Both the position numbers and the translations under genes were made by a program. The notes under the pieces are model-generated. The model saw only the letters and a program-made list of their open reading frames with translations, ran no database searches and was not told the origin of the DNA. 64,000 bases of DNA from an uncultured Acetatifactor sp. (GTDB lineage: Bacteria; Bacillota; Clostridia; Lachnospirales; Lachnospiraceae), in the NCBI GenBank assembly GCA_934433135.1, contig CAKRZO010000001.1, positions 1 to 64,000 on the forward strand. Reading direction: 5' to 3'. This document shows, piece after piece, positions 43,520-52,240 of the stretch. Numbering within the stretch: the stretch's first letter is position 1; each line of letters starts with the position of its first letter.

Positions 43520-44425
43520 CTAAAAGAGACTTGTCTCACTACATTTTCGGGATACCGTATTGGCAATGAGAAGCATAACCAGATTTACGACATTATTAAA
43601 CAGCCCTACTGCTGTCGAAAAGCTGTATTTCGTCTGCACAATACCTCTTTTGTAAACATAGGTGGAAATTACTTCCGAAACATCTATATTCAGATCATTC
43701 TGCAGAAGATAAACTTTTTCATAGCCAACAGAGGCAATGCTTCCTATGGACATAATCAGCATGATGATAATAGTCGGCAGAATGCACGGCAGATTCACAT
43801 GCAGTATACGCTGCAGACGGGTTGCCCCGTCAATGGAAGCCGCTTCATGAAGCTGCGGATCCACTCCCGACAGAGCGGCTATGTAAATAATTGCGCTCCA
43901 TCCCATATTCTGCCAGACTCCGGACCAGACATACAAATGCCGGAACGCTATGGGATCCGCCAGAAAGTAGTGCCTCTCAAGACCCAATGCCTTCAGGACT
44001 GTATTTACAATTCCCATGGACGGAGAAAACATCGTTGCAATCATTCCTATCAATACCACCGTAGAAATAAAGTGCGGCGCATACAAAATCGTCTGCGTGA
44101 ACTTCTTAAATTTCCCTCTCAGTTCATTGATGATCAATGCAAGCAGAATCGGTATCGGAAATCCCACGATCAAAGAATAGACCGAAATACTCAAGGTATT
44201 CCGAAGCAATCTCCAGAAATAGAAACTGGAAAAGAAATCTTTAAAATTCCGAAATCCTACCCAGCGGCTTCCCAGGATTCCTTTTGCCGTACGATAATCT
44301 TTAAATGCAATCTGAATCCCATACAGCGGAGCATAATTAAAAATAATCACATAGATAAGCGCCGGCAGCAGCAACAAGTAGTATGGCCTGGCCTTCCATA
44401 TCCTTTTCCATCCTTTTTGATTCAT
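43520..44425 (-). CDS. Carbohydrate ABC transporter permease (LplB/MalF type)
   Basis: Partner permease, 301 aa, six helices (YYLLLLPALIYVIIFNYAPL, ILYAPHFISTVVLIGMIAT, TIIIMLIMSIGSIASVGY). The EAA loop reads LHEAASIDGATRLQRILHVNLP in two overlapping pieces (EAASIDGATRLQ). AAAGGAGG precedes the ATG. First gene of the transporter operon; a TATAAT -10 lies about 100 nt upstream without a good -35, which fits activation by the AraC-type regulator next door. Confidence 0.93.
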   Translation of the reverse strand: MNQKGWKRIWKARPYYLLLLPALIYVIIFNYAPLYGIQIAFKDYRTAKGILGSRWVGFRNFKDFFSSFYFWRLLRNTLSISVYSLIVGFPIPILLALIINELRGKFKKFTQTILYAPHFISTVVLIGMIATMFSPSMGIVNTVLKALGLERHYFLADPIAFRHLYVWSGVWQNMGWSAIIYIAALSGVDPQLHEAASIDGATRLQRILHVNLPCILPTIIIMLIMSIGSIASVGYEKVYLLQNDLNIDVSEVISTYVYKRGIVQTKYSFSTAVGLFNNVVNLVMLLIANTVSRKCSETSLF

Positions 44426-44595
44426 CCTTTTTCCTCCTTTCCCCCGGATCTCCTTTCCCCGGTCCTATGTAACTCCTTTCAACCTGCCTGTATTGGCTTT
44501 TCGTTTTGTTACAAGCCGATTGTATAGTCGATTATACCGAAAGTAAAGAGTACAATTTTGCCTTTTCCCCATCAAAACACAAAAAACAAAATTTT

Positions 44596-44639
44596 GAACC
44601 CCTGCATTTTGCGCCATTTTGCACAAATTGCAAGGGTTC
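44596..44639 (-). terminator. Terminator of the AraC-type sensor gene
   Basis: Arms of 11 nt (GAACCCCTGCA at 44596-44606 and its partner 44629-44639, 10 of 11 pair), six nt after the stop, followed on the minus strand by AAAATTTTGTTTTTTG. The loop contains GCAAAAT twice at an 11-bp spacing, which might instead be regulator half-sites. Confidence 0.6.
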
Positions 44640-44645
44640 CGGTTT

Positions 44646-46529
44646 TCAGATCTGATTACGAAACTCCGATGGAGTCATTCCGATATTCGCTTTGAACATT
44701 CGGGAAAAATAGTTGTCATTCGGTATTCCGACGATGACCGATATCTCCTTAACGGAATAAGACGTAGTCAGCAAAAGTTCTTTGGCATATTCCAGTCTTT
44801 TGGCATTGATATATTCCGTAAATCCGATTCCCACCTGATTTTTAAACATCCTGCTCAAGGTATAACTGGATATCTGAAAAATATCCGCCACCAGTGTCTG
44901 GCTTAAGTCTTCCTCTCTGTAATGCAGATCCAGATATTGCAGGATTTCCTGTTTTAAACTTTCCTGTTTGCCGGTGTCCGTCAGTTTCTCTTTCGATCTG
45001 CCCGGTATTTTTCTCTTCTGGTAGCAGGACTGCAAAGACTTTCGGATATCATTCATATCGGATACCACGGTTCCTGCATAAAATCCGTACTCCGGTTCCA
45101 AATGTTCCCGGCACCACTGCTCCAGCCAGCCTGCGATCTCCCCGGCATTCTCCTCTTCCATGAAGCTGATCACCGCAGTCTCTTTCTTTCCCTGAAGATC
45201 CGTAATAAAAAGGAGTGTATGGAACTTTTCCTGCGCTCGCTTGAGTATTTCATTGCTTTCATAAGTCAGCAATACCTGTTTTTCAATTAAAAAGACGCAA
45301 TAATAGCGAATAGACGGGCTGATTCCCAATCTTTCCACCTTTTCCGGGGAAATAATCGTCCCCTGCAGCAAATGCCCCATCAAAAGATCCATGATCAGGA
45401 AGCGCTGTTCGGAAAGCTGCAGGTTTTGTTCATCCAGTCGATTGGCAATCAGGGAAAACTCGTCCCTTCCCTTTTCTTTCATATTACCTACAATCCGATA
45501 GACCGGTCGATAATTCAGATAAATGGACAAAACGCAGATCATTAACATCAAAATTCCCATGATAATAAGCAAGGTGCGCATTTCATAATAGAACCGGATA
45601 ACGCTGTTTTGCAAGGCATCTTCTTCCACATCCAGGCAAAAAATCAGATGATAGGGCGGGCGTTCCTTTTCATAATGGGTCTGTATCAGCTTTTTTTCCG
45701 CGGATGCTTCCTTCTCCCGTACCGCAAAATAATTCTCTTCTCTGTCGGAAGAGGCGCTCCCGCCTGTTTCACCCAGGTCTTCTCTGTCGGAAGAGGCGCT
45801 CCCGCCTGTTTCACCCAGGAATTGTCCGGTATCATAATTCCAGACGGAATACCGGATGCCGTCTTCTTTGGAAGAAATTTTTATTTTTTCCTGCTCCAGA
45901 ACATAAAAAATAAGAGCATGATCCTTCTGTTCTCCCATAAGAACCGGAAAACCAATCAGAATATATCCTCCGCCTGCTCCCGGCACGCAATCAGAAGCAA
46001 GCACCATTTTTTCGTCTTTTTCCTCAAAAAAGGTAAGCAGTTCTTCCTGTTTTTCCACATCCGTAATGCCAAGCCGCAGCATCACATACTCCAGAGCGGA
46101 ATACTTCGTCATGTCTGTTATCAGAACGCAGTCTTCCTCATAGTAATACAGTCCGAAATAAACTGCCGGAAGATCCTGCTTATAATAGCCTCTCAATTCC
46201 TGTGCCGCCGCCTGATAATACCAGGGGTTTTCCCTGAGCTTTTCCACCCCTTTTCTCAATACATCCACATTTTCCCCGATGGCAGAGGCTCCCGACAGAC
46301 TCCTGCTGTCCACACTGATTCCGGCAGCATGACTGCGCATTTTCCCGATTTCCGTCAGAAATTCTCCGGAAAAGGTGCTTAATGCAGACTCATAGTATTC
46401 CATGTTGGAATGCTTCATCTCTTTAAAAGCCCTCTCCCAGAAAAAAAGGAAAAAGCAAAGTATGGGAACGGAAAAAATCAAAAACGTAGTAATCACCAGC
46501 TGATGCAGATACCGGAATCGATTTTTCAT
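44646..46529 (-). CDS. Membrane-bound AraC-type regulator (YesN-like sensor)
   Basis: One-component sensor for the downstream transporter operon. First membrane segment near residues 8-30 (LVITTFLIFSVPILCFFLFF), a 300-residue extracellular sensor domain, second segment about residues 330-350 (LLIIMGILMLMICVLSIYL), a cytoplasmic linker, and a C-terminal AraC DNA-binding domain (DLSQTLVADIFQISSYTLSRMF, SVKEISVIVGIPNDNYFSRMF, GMTPSEF). It probably senses the imported oligosaccharide outside the cell. The sensor domain contains an exact in-frame 42-bp duplication. The ATG at 46529 begins MKNRFRYLHQ; longer frames have no signal. Confidence 0.9.
   Translation of the reverse strand: MKNRFRYLHQLVITTFLIFSVPILCFFLFFWERAFKEMKHSNMEYYESALSTFSGEFLTEIGKMRSHAAGISVDSRSLSGASAIGENVDVLRKGVEKLRENPWYYQAAAQELRGYYKQDLPAVYFGLYYYEEDCVLITDMTKYSALEYVMLRLGITDVEKQEELLTFFEEKDEKMVLASDCVPGAGGGYILIGFPVLMGEQKDHALIFYVLEQEKIKISSKEDGIRYSVWNYDTGQFLGETGGSASSDREDLGETGGSASSDREENYFAVREKEASAEKKLIQTHYEKERPPYHLIFCLDVEEDALQNSVIRFYYEMRTLLIIMGILMLMICVLSIYLNYRPVYRIVGNMKEKGRDEFSLIANRLDEQNLQLSEQRFLIMDLLMGHLLQGTIISPEKVERLGISPSIRYYCVFLIEKQVLLTYESNEILKRAQEKFHTLLFITDLQGKKETAVISFMEEENAGEIAGWLEQWCREHLEPEYGFYAGTVVSDMNDIRKSLQSCYQKRKIPGRSKEKLTDTGKQESLKQEILQYLDLHYREEDLSQTLVADIFQISSYTLSRMFKNQVGIGFTEYINAKRLEYAKELLLTTSYSVKEISVIVGIPNDNYFSRMFKANIGMTPSEFRNQI
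45736..45819 (-). repeat. Perfect 42-bp tandem duplication inside the sensor gene
   Basis: Two identical units, 45736-45777 and 45778-45819, encoding LGETGGSASSDRED and LGETGGSASSDREE. In frame, so the protein stays intact with a longer loop. Perfect identity suggests a recent slippage event. Confidence 0.95.
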
Positions 46530-46677
46530 AAAAGGCTCCCTTCCTCGTCTTTTTTTTCTATTATAAAAGGAAGAACTTTTCTTTTCAACAGCACATTTTT
46601 GCATACGTTCACTATTTTGCTGTCTTTCTTCGGCATTTTATATAATCGTTCCTGCATTTCTTCCTATTGGCAGACTT

Positions 46678-46796
46678 TATGCCTGCCAGGAAATTTGTAA
46701 AAACCCTTCCTGCTGGCAGACTTCATACCTGCCGGAAAATCTGTCTGTATGAATGTTTGTACTTAGCACCAAGTTATATGCACATCGCACCCAAAC
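46678..46796 (-). repeat. 3'-flank repeat family, copy B, with internal duplication
   Basis: Starts 3 nt after the enzyme I stop. Minus-strand GCGATGTGCATA-TAACTTGGTGC and CAGACAGATTTTC match copy A; then two diverged tandem units of about 48 nt each containing GGCAGG-AT-AAAGTCTGCCA and ending AGGAAG. No coding potential. It accounts for most of the gap to the AraC-type sensor gene. Confidence 0.65.
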
Positions 46797-46798
46797 GG

Positions 46799-48514
46799 TT
46801 ACCGAGCAGAAATCTGACTGAGCGCCCTGCGCAAAGGCAGGATGCTTCCCGGAGAAACGGACAGTTCGTCGATTCCGATTTCTGCGAAAAAAGAAGTCAG
46901 TTCCGGATCGCTTCCCAATTCTCCGCAGATACCGCAGGGGATCCCTGCCTGATGAGCTGCTTGTGCCGTCTGGGCAATCATACGCAAAATCGCTTTATGA
47001 CGGGGATTGTAAAAGTCTCCAAGCGCCGGATTCATCCGGTCAACGGCCAGCGTATACTGGGTCAGGTCGTTGGTTCCGATGCTGAAAAAGTCCGCCAGAC
47101 GGGCAAGCTCCTTACTGATCATAACGGCTGCAGGGGTCTCAATCATAATTCCCTGTCTGACTTCATCGAAGGGTATCTCTTCTTTTTTAAGCTCTTCCTT
47201 TATTTCTTCCGTTATCTTTAGAATTTTTTCCAACTCTTCCACGGAAGTAATCATGGGATACATAATGGACAACCTGCCGAAAGCGGAGGCTCGAAACAGC
47301 GCCCGCAACTGTGTCTTAAAAATCGGGGGATTTTGGAAACAAACCCGGATAGCTCTAAGCCCCAGCGCCGGATTTTCTTCCTTCGGAAGCCTTAAGCAGG
47401 GTGCCTGTTTATCGGCGCCGATATCCAGTGTCCGGATAATCACTTCTTTCCCCTGCATCGCCTCAAGCACTTTCCGGTAGATCGTAAATTGTTCTTCCTC
47501 ATCCGGGCAGCTTTCTCTGTCAAGGTATAGAAATTCGCTCCGAAACAGCCCAATGCCTTCTGCATCATTTTCCAGTGCAAGAGAAAGCTCCTCTACACTT
47601 CCGATATTGGCATAAAGGGGAATTTTTCTGCCGTCCCGGGTAACGCTCTCTCTTCCTTTCCATTCCTGCAGCGCTTTTCTTTCCTTCTCGCGCTTTTGCT
47701 CTTTTTCCTCCAGAACCGGTAAGATCTCCTTTATCGGATCCACAATCAAACATCCTTCCTGTGCATCCACTGCTGCCATATGTCCGTCCAGTTCCCGGAA
47801 AGCCTCCGGATCCATCTGCATTCCGGTTAGGGCTGGAATTCCCAGATTCTTTGCAAGAATGGCGGTATGGGAAGCGGCGGATCCCTGTAACGTGACAAAT
47901 GCCAGGACCTTTTTCCGGTCAAGCTGCATGGTCTGGCTGGGCATCAGATCCGTGGCTGCTATAATCACTTTCTGATCCGCCATGGCATCTGCGGCAGACT
48001 CTGCTGTAGGATCTATTGATTCTCTTATCATATAATCCGCTGATTTGCCTGTGGTATGCCCAGTTGCATAATCTGCGTTGGCTCCTTCTTCCAGAACAGT
48101 AAGCAAGCGCTGCGTGATGTCTTTCACATCCGCCGCTCTGCCCTTCATATAGTCATCCTCCATGGCAAACAGCATTGCAGCGAACTTCTCACCGGCCTGC
48201 TCCACGGCATATTCCGCATTGACGCGCTCCGTGCGGATTGTGTTCTCCACTTCCTGCCGGTATTCCTCATCTTCCAGCATAATGCCATGCATCTTAAAAA
48301 TAGCGGCATCTTCTTTTCCGACTTCTCTTTCGGCATTTTCATAGAGCGCTTCCAACTGTTTCTTTGCCGTCTGCCTGGCGTTCTCCCATCGTGCCGTTTC
48401 TTCTTTCGGATCTCTGTTCTGCTGTTTCAGGATCCGGTGTTTCTTTTCTTCCAGAACGCGGATCCTCCCCATGGCAATGCCTCCGGATACCGGGGTTCCC
48501 TGATATTTTTTCAC
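46799..48514 (-). CDS. ptsI: PTS enzyme I (PEP-protein phosphotransferase)
   Basis: Transfers phosphate from PEP to HPr. The phosphorylated His is in GSAASHTAIL (His216 from the chosen start). PEP-binding signatures: IGLFRSEFLYL, RTLDIGADKQAP, PMITSVEEL, FFSIGTNDLTQYTLAVDR and the active Cys in GICGELGSDP. GTG at 48514 has GGAGG 8 nt upstream and lies 17 nt after the HPr stop; 571 aa is normal. Residues about 142-180 (ATGHTTGKSADYMIRES and flanks) are an insertion absent from textbook enzyme I, before VIIAATDLMPSQ. Dedicated to the fructose operon. Confidence 0.95.
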   Translation of the reverse strand: MKKYQGTPVSGGIAMGRIRVLEEKKHRILKQQNRDPKEETARWENARQTAKKQLEALYENAEREVGKEDAAIFKMHGIMLEDEEYRQEVENTIRTERVNAEYAVEQAGEKFAAMLFAMEDDYMKGRAADVKDITQRLLTVLEEGANADYATGHTTGKSADYMIRESIDPTAESAADAMADQKVIIAATDLMPSQTMQLDRKKVLAFVTLQGSAASHTAILAKNLGIPALTGMQMDPEAFRELDGHMAAVDAQEGCLIVDPIKEILPVLEEKEQKREKERKALQEWKGRESVTRDGRKIPLYANIGSVEELSLALENDAEGIGLFRSEFLYLDRESCPDEEEQFTIYRKVLEAMQGKEVIIRTLDIGADKQAPCLRLPKEENPALGLRAIRVCFQNPPIFKTQLRALFRASAFGRLSIMYPMITSVEELEKILKITEEIKEELKKEEIPFDEVRQGIMIETPAAVMISKELARLADFFSIGTNDLTQYTLAVDRMNPALGDFYNPRHKAILRMIAQTAQAAHQAGIPCGICGELGSDPELTSFFAEIGIDELSVSPGSILPLRRALSQISAR

Positions 48515-48530
48515 TGCAGCTTCCTCCGTC

Positions 48531-48836
48531 TTACAGGTTCTTTGTAAGAAATTCTCTGATCGCTTCTTCTGCTTCCTTTTCGTCTTCCCCTTCCGCCTGC
48601 ACCAGAATCTCCTCACCCTGACGGATTCCCAATCCCATCAACGCAAAGATTTTCCCGGCGTCCGCGGTGATTTTCGCTGCGGATTTCTCCGTCTTCTGCA
48701 CGATGTTACCTTCCGCATCCTTTAGCCTGGTTACCAGAATACGGGAAGAAAACTTTTTGGCAAGACTGACAAGCTCTCCCGCAGGCCGTGCATGCATCCC
48801 CTGCGGATCCCTGATTACATATCGAAATTCTTTCAT
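48531..48836 (-). CDS. HPr-family phosphocarrier lacking the regulatory serine
   Basis: Carries phosphate from enzyme I to IIA. His15 is in place in GMHARPAG. The protein is 101 aa against about 88 usual, with a 12-16 residue insertion (LKDAEGNIVQKTEKSAA) after the second strand. Where normal Firmicutes HPr has regulatory Ser46 (KSIMGVMSLGI), this one has GKIFALMGLGI, placing Lys62 at the Ser position. So HPr kinase should not act on it and it cannot be a CcpA corepressor by that route. It sits between fruA and enzyme I. Confidence 0.9.
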   Translation of the reverse strand: MKEFRYVIRDPQGMHARPAGELVSLAKKFSSRILVTRLKDAEGNIVQKTEKSAAKITADAGKIFALMGLGIRQGEEILVQAEGEDEKEAEEAIREFLTKNL

Positions 48837-48998
48837 TTCTATTCCCTGCTTTCTATTCGTTTTTTTCGTTTTTTATTCGCTTTTTACACTTTCTGCTGTT
48901 TATTGTTTTTCTTTTTTTCCTGTTTTTTTACAGTCTCTTTTCTGCCTCTTCCTTTTTCCGCTGTCTTGGTTCCTGCTTCTTTACCGTTTCTCTGTTTC

Positions 48999-50918
48999 TT
49001 ATCGTTTTTCCGCTTCTTTACTGCTTCTACGCTTTTTTCCTTGTTTCAAGCTGCCCAAAAGCAGTGCTCCCAAAACAGTGCCTGCTGCCACACAGAGCAG
49101 ATACCACCACCCGTTTCCTACCACGGGAAAGACAAAGATTCCGCCATGGGGCGCCATCAGGGTACACCCGAATGCCATAGACAACGCTCCTGCCAGAGCC
49201 GAACCGGCAATGCAGGATGGCAATACCCGGAAAGGATCCGAAGCGGCAAAGGGAATCGCACCCTCTGTAATAAATGCCAGCCCCATCAGGAAATTCACCG
49301 GTCCTGCCTCCCGTTCCTTTGGCGTAAACTTGTGAGGAAAGAACAGGGTTGCCAATGCAATGGCACAGGGCGGTACCATTCCTCCTGCCATCACGGCCGC
49401 CATGATATCATAATTTCCCGAGGCAATGGATGCCGTTCCGAAGACATAGGCCGCTTTGTTAAAAGGTCCTCCCATGTCCACAGCCATCATTCCTGCCACG
49501 ATCATTCCCAGAAGAATTTTGCTCTGGCTTCCCATACCGGAAAGTCCGCTTTGCAATGCCGTATTTACGATTCCAACCAAAGGCTCTATGAGAGTAATCA
49601 TAAAAAGACCGGTGAGAAAAATTCCGAAAAGCGGATAAAACAAAACCGGAGCCAGCTTCTCAATCGCTTCCGGCAGCTTTTCAAAGATTTTGTGCAAGAA
49701 AAGTACCAGAAAACCGGCCAGGAAACCGGCTGCCAAAGCTCCCAGGAAACCGGACTTTCCCAAAGAGGCGATCATTCCTCCCGCAAATCCGGGTGCAAGC
49801 CCCGGCCTGTCCGCAATTCCTTCGGCAATAAAGCCTGCCAGCACAGGCAGCATGAATCCGAATGCGGTATCACCGATCCGCTTTAACAATGCCGCAAAAG
49901 GGGTGATGCTTCCGAAATTGCTTCTGGTCTCTTCCGGAAGGGTGTTAAGATCTACCGAAAAACCGTCCGCCAGAAAAGCCAGTGCGATCAGAATTCCTCC
50001 GCCTACCACAAAAGGAAGCATATGGGAAACGCCGTTCATCAGCCAGACATAAATCTGATGGGCGGAGCTTTCATGTTTTTCTCCCGGATAAGCCTCAGTT
50101 TCCGCATGGCTGCCCGGATGGTAAACAGGAGCCTCTTTTCTTCGCGCCCGTTCGATCAGTTCCTCTGCCTTTGCAATTCCGTCCGATACTTTACATACAA
50201 TCAAAGGTTTCCCTGCAAAACGTTCCATCGGCACTTTGGCATCCGCTGCCACGATAATGCAGTCCGCCTGCCGGATTTCTTCTTTCGTCAGGATGTTTTT
50301 CGCTCCGCCGGAACCTCTGGTTTCTACTTTTATCTCTACACCGGCCTTCCCGGCTGCCTGCTTAAGTCCCTCCGCCGCCATATACGTATGGGCGATTCCG
50401 GTGGGGCAGGAAGTCACTGCCAGAATCTTGGGCGCAGCTTCTTCCGGATCACCAGCCTCTTCTTCCTTCTCCGCACGGTCAATTACATCCAGAAATTCCT
50501 GCGCACTTTTTGCCCGGCGTAAGTTTATTACAAAGTCCTCCTGCATCAGCAGAACCGAAAGTCTGCTTAGCACTTCCAGGTGCACATTTTCTCCGGTATC
50601 CGGCGCCGCAATTAAAAAAATCAAATAGACCGGCTCGTTGTCCAGCGCCTGAAAATCCACTCCGTCTTTTACCGTCATGGCCGCCAGTGCCGGCGCTTTC
50701 ACAGCATCGCTTTTCCCGTGAGGGATGGCAACTCCTTCTCCGATTCCGGTTGTCCCCTCTTTTTCTCTTAAGTAGACCTGCCTTCGATAGCGTTCCTTAT
50801 CCCGAAGAGTTCCGCCTGCCGCCATAACTTCCGTCAGACGGTCAATGGCTTCCTCCTTGGATGCCGGAGCCGCATTCAGAAGAATTCTTCCGTAATCCAG
50901 CAAATCTGTTATTTTCAT
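48999..50918 (-). CDS. fruA: Fructose-specific PTS transporter, IIABC
   Basis: Imports fructose as fructose 1-phosphate. Domain order: IIA (about residues 1-145, phosphorylated His in VAIPHGKSDAV), IIB (about 165-265, phosphorylated Cys in AVTSCPTGIAHTYMAAE), and the IIC membrane domain (about 300-625, SHMLPFVVGGGILIALAF, DMGGPFNKAAYVFG, PPCAIALATLFFP). 639-641 aa total. The gap to fruK holds a large hairpin. Length, order and neighbours are those of a classic fru operon. Confidence 0.96.
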   Translation of the reverse strand: MKITDLLDYGRILLNAAPASKEEAIDRLTEVMAAGGTLRDKERYRRQVYLREKEGTTGIGEGVAIPHGKSDAVKAPALAAMTVKDGVDFQALDNEPVYLIFLIAAPDTGENVHLEVLSRLSVLLMQEDFVINLRRAKSAQEFLDVIDRAEKEEEAGDPEEAAPKILAVTSCPTGIAHTYMAAEGLKQAAGKAGVEIKVETRGSGGAKNILTKEEIRQADCIIVAADAKVPMERFAGKPLIVCKVSDGIAKAEELIERARRKEAPVYHPGSHAETEAYPGEKHESSAHQIYVWLMNGVSHMLPFVVGGGILIALAFLADGFSVDLNTLPEETRSNFGSITPFAALLKRIGDTAFGFMLPVLAGFIAEGIADRPGLAPGFAGGMIASLGKSGFLGALAAGFLAGFLVLFLHKIFEKLPEAIEKLAPVLFYPLFGIFLTGLFMITLIEPLVGIVNTALQSGLSGMGSQSKILLGMIVAGMMAVDMGGPFNKAAYVFGTASIASGNYDIMAAVMAGGMVPPCAIALATLFFPHKFTPKEREAGPVNFLMGLAFITEGAIPFAASDPFRVLPSCIAGSALAGALSMAFGCTLMAPHGGIFVFPVVGNGWWYLLCVAAGTVLGALLLGSLKQGKKRRSSKEAEKR

Positions 50919-51025
50919 AATCACCCATTCTGTAACAGTTCAGACGAAAAATCGTCATCCCTATTTCTTCACAATCGTCATTCTTTTTCAATTACTGTTT
51001 TTTCATCACAGTTCATGCGCACCCT

Positions 51026-51104
51026 CTAGTACAACGTACAAGAAATAACTGGACCAATAACAGGCAAGTTATTTGGCCTGGTTATTTGCAGGACGGTGTA
51101 CTAG
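51026..51104 (-). other. Long imperfect hairpin between fruK and fruA
   Basis: 79 nt. Outer arms CTAGTACAACGT and ACGGTGTACTAG pair at 11 of 12; inside are nested AAATAAC/GTTATTT pairs and a terminal CCAATAAC/GTTATTTGG stem. It makes up most of the intergenic sequence. It may reduce expression of fruA relative to fruK, or be a miniature mobile element; no target-site duplication is evident. Confidence 0.6.
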
Positions 51105-51131
51105 ACTGCAACACTCTGATTTTCCTGCCTC

Positions 51132-52049
51132 TTACAACTGCTGCAGCAAAACCTTCTCATACAGCGCACGAATCTGTTCTTCCGTTGCCAGCTCTTCTGA
51201 AAAAGCACTGGCGCTTCCCGCTGCCACCGCCATCCGAAAAGCATAGACATAATCCTGTTTTTCCAGAAAGCCTGCCGTAAATCCGGCCACCATGGAATCT
51301 CCCGCCCCCACGGCATTCACCAGCCTGCCCTTCGGGGCATGCGCCTGATACACCTTTCCGGTCTCATCCGCAAATACGGCGCCTTTTCCTCCCATGGATA
51401 CCAGTACATTTCGAGCTCCCATCTGTTGCAGTCTGCGGGCGTATCCCGCTGTTTCCGTATAAGATGTGATTTCCGTACCGAATAGTTCTCCCAGTTCTGC
51501 ACAATTGGGTTTTACCAAAAACGGGCTTTCCTTTACCGCACTGCGCAAAGCCTCTCCCTGCGCATCCACAAGGATACGGCATTTTTTCTCTTTCAGCTGG
51601 CAAAGCACCTCTTCATAAAAATCGGCGGGAACTCCCTTTGGAATGCTTCCGGACAAAATCAGGAAGTCATCCTCATCGATGTTTTCCAGTTTTTCCCAAA
51701 TACTTCGGTAAGAGCCCTCGTCCACTTCCGGTCCGGGTGCGTTGATTTCTGTCCCATCGTAATTTTTAAGCTTCACATTAATCCGGGAGCAGCCTTTTTT
51801 CAGCCGGATAAAATCCGCCCAAAGTCCCAGTTCCTCCATTCTGCGAAGAATTTCCTCCCCCACGAAACCGGCAGCAAACCCCAGCGCTTTATTGGGAACC
51901 TTCAGATTCTGCAACACAATTGACACATTAATGCCTTTTCCTCCTACTGCCAGATCCTCTGCCAACGCCCGGTTGGTACTCCCCAGGGAAAAATTTTCCA
52001 CCGAAAGAATATGATCCAGAGACGGATTCAGTGTCACCGTATAAACCAT
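51132..52049 (-). CDS. fruK: 1-phosphofructokinase
   Basis: PfkB-family kinase converting fructose 1-phosphate to fructose 1,6-bisphosphate. NPSLDHILSV at the N-terminus, GGKGINVSIVLQNL (PfkB signature 1) near residue 38, and AVGAGDSMVAGF (signature 2) with the catalytic Asp near residue 250. 305 aa. First long gene of the fru operon; the ATG lies in the end of a 32-codon upstream reading frame. AAAGGAAG precedes the ATG. Confidence 0.96.
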   Translation of the reverse strand: MVYTVTLNPSLDHILSVENFSLGSTNRALAEDLAVGGKGINVSIVLQNLKVPNKALGFAAGFVGEEILRRMEELGLWADFIRLKKGCSRINVKLKNYDGTEINAPGPEVDEGSYRSIWEKLENIDEDDFLILSGSIPKGVPADFYEEVLCQLKEKKCRILVDAQGEALRSAVKESPFLVKPNCAELGELFGTEITSYTETAGYARRLQQMGARNVLVSMGGKGAVFADETGKVYQAHAPKGRLVNAVGAGDSMVAGFTAGFLEKQDYVYAFRMAVAAGSASAFSEELATEEQIRALYEKVLLQQL

Positions 52050-52132
52050 AGCGATCTTCCTTTCTTATAGGGCATATCGACTCCTCTGATATGGGCATAC
52101 CGCTCTCCAAATAATCTGCTCAAATAGCTCAT
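52034..52132 (-). CDS. Upstream small ORF overlapping the fruK start, 32 aa
   Basis: ATG at 52132 has AAGGAA 8 nt upstream and runs to a TGA at 52034 inside fruK, so the two overlap by 16 nt in different frames. The peptide begins MSYLSRLFGERYAHIRGVD and is basic. It could couple fruK translation to the leader or be a small protein; without comparison it may be a chance frame. It lies just after the promoter-like region of the operon. Confidence 0.4.
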   Translation of the reverse strand: MSYLSRLFGERYAHIRGVDMPYKKGRSLWFIR

Positions 52133-52139
52133 GTGAACA

Positions 52140-52218
52140 GTTCCTTATTTTGGAACGCTGTATCAGAACCTTTGCGGAATCGTAATTAGTATAGCAAGAG
52201 CTTCCTTTCCTTATGCAA
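52140..52218 (-). promoter_or_regulatory. fru operon promoter region and inverted repeat
   Basis: Minus-strand TTGCAT, 19 nt, TATACT (52188-52218; the spacer is long) and, downstream of it, a perfect GTTCC-N7-GGAAC palindrome (52140-52156). The palindrome is placed as a repressor operator would be. No fruR-type gene lies in the window next to it. Confidence 0.45.
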
Positions 52219-52240
52219 ATTCTTTTAAAATTTGTAACCG

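Noticed and set aside
48792..49886. Plus-strand 364-codon frame opposite fruA
   Set aside because: His/Ser/Cys-rich antisense translation over the conserved IIC domain; no signals.
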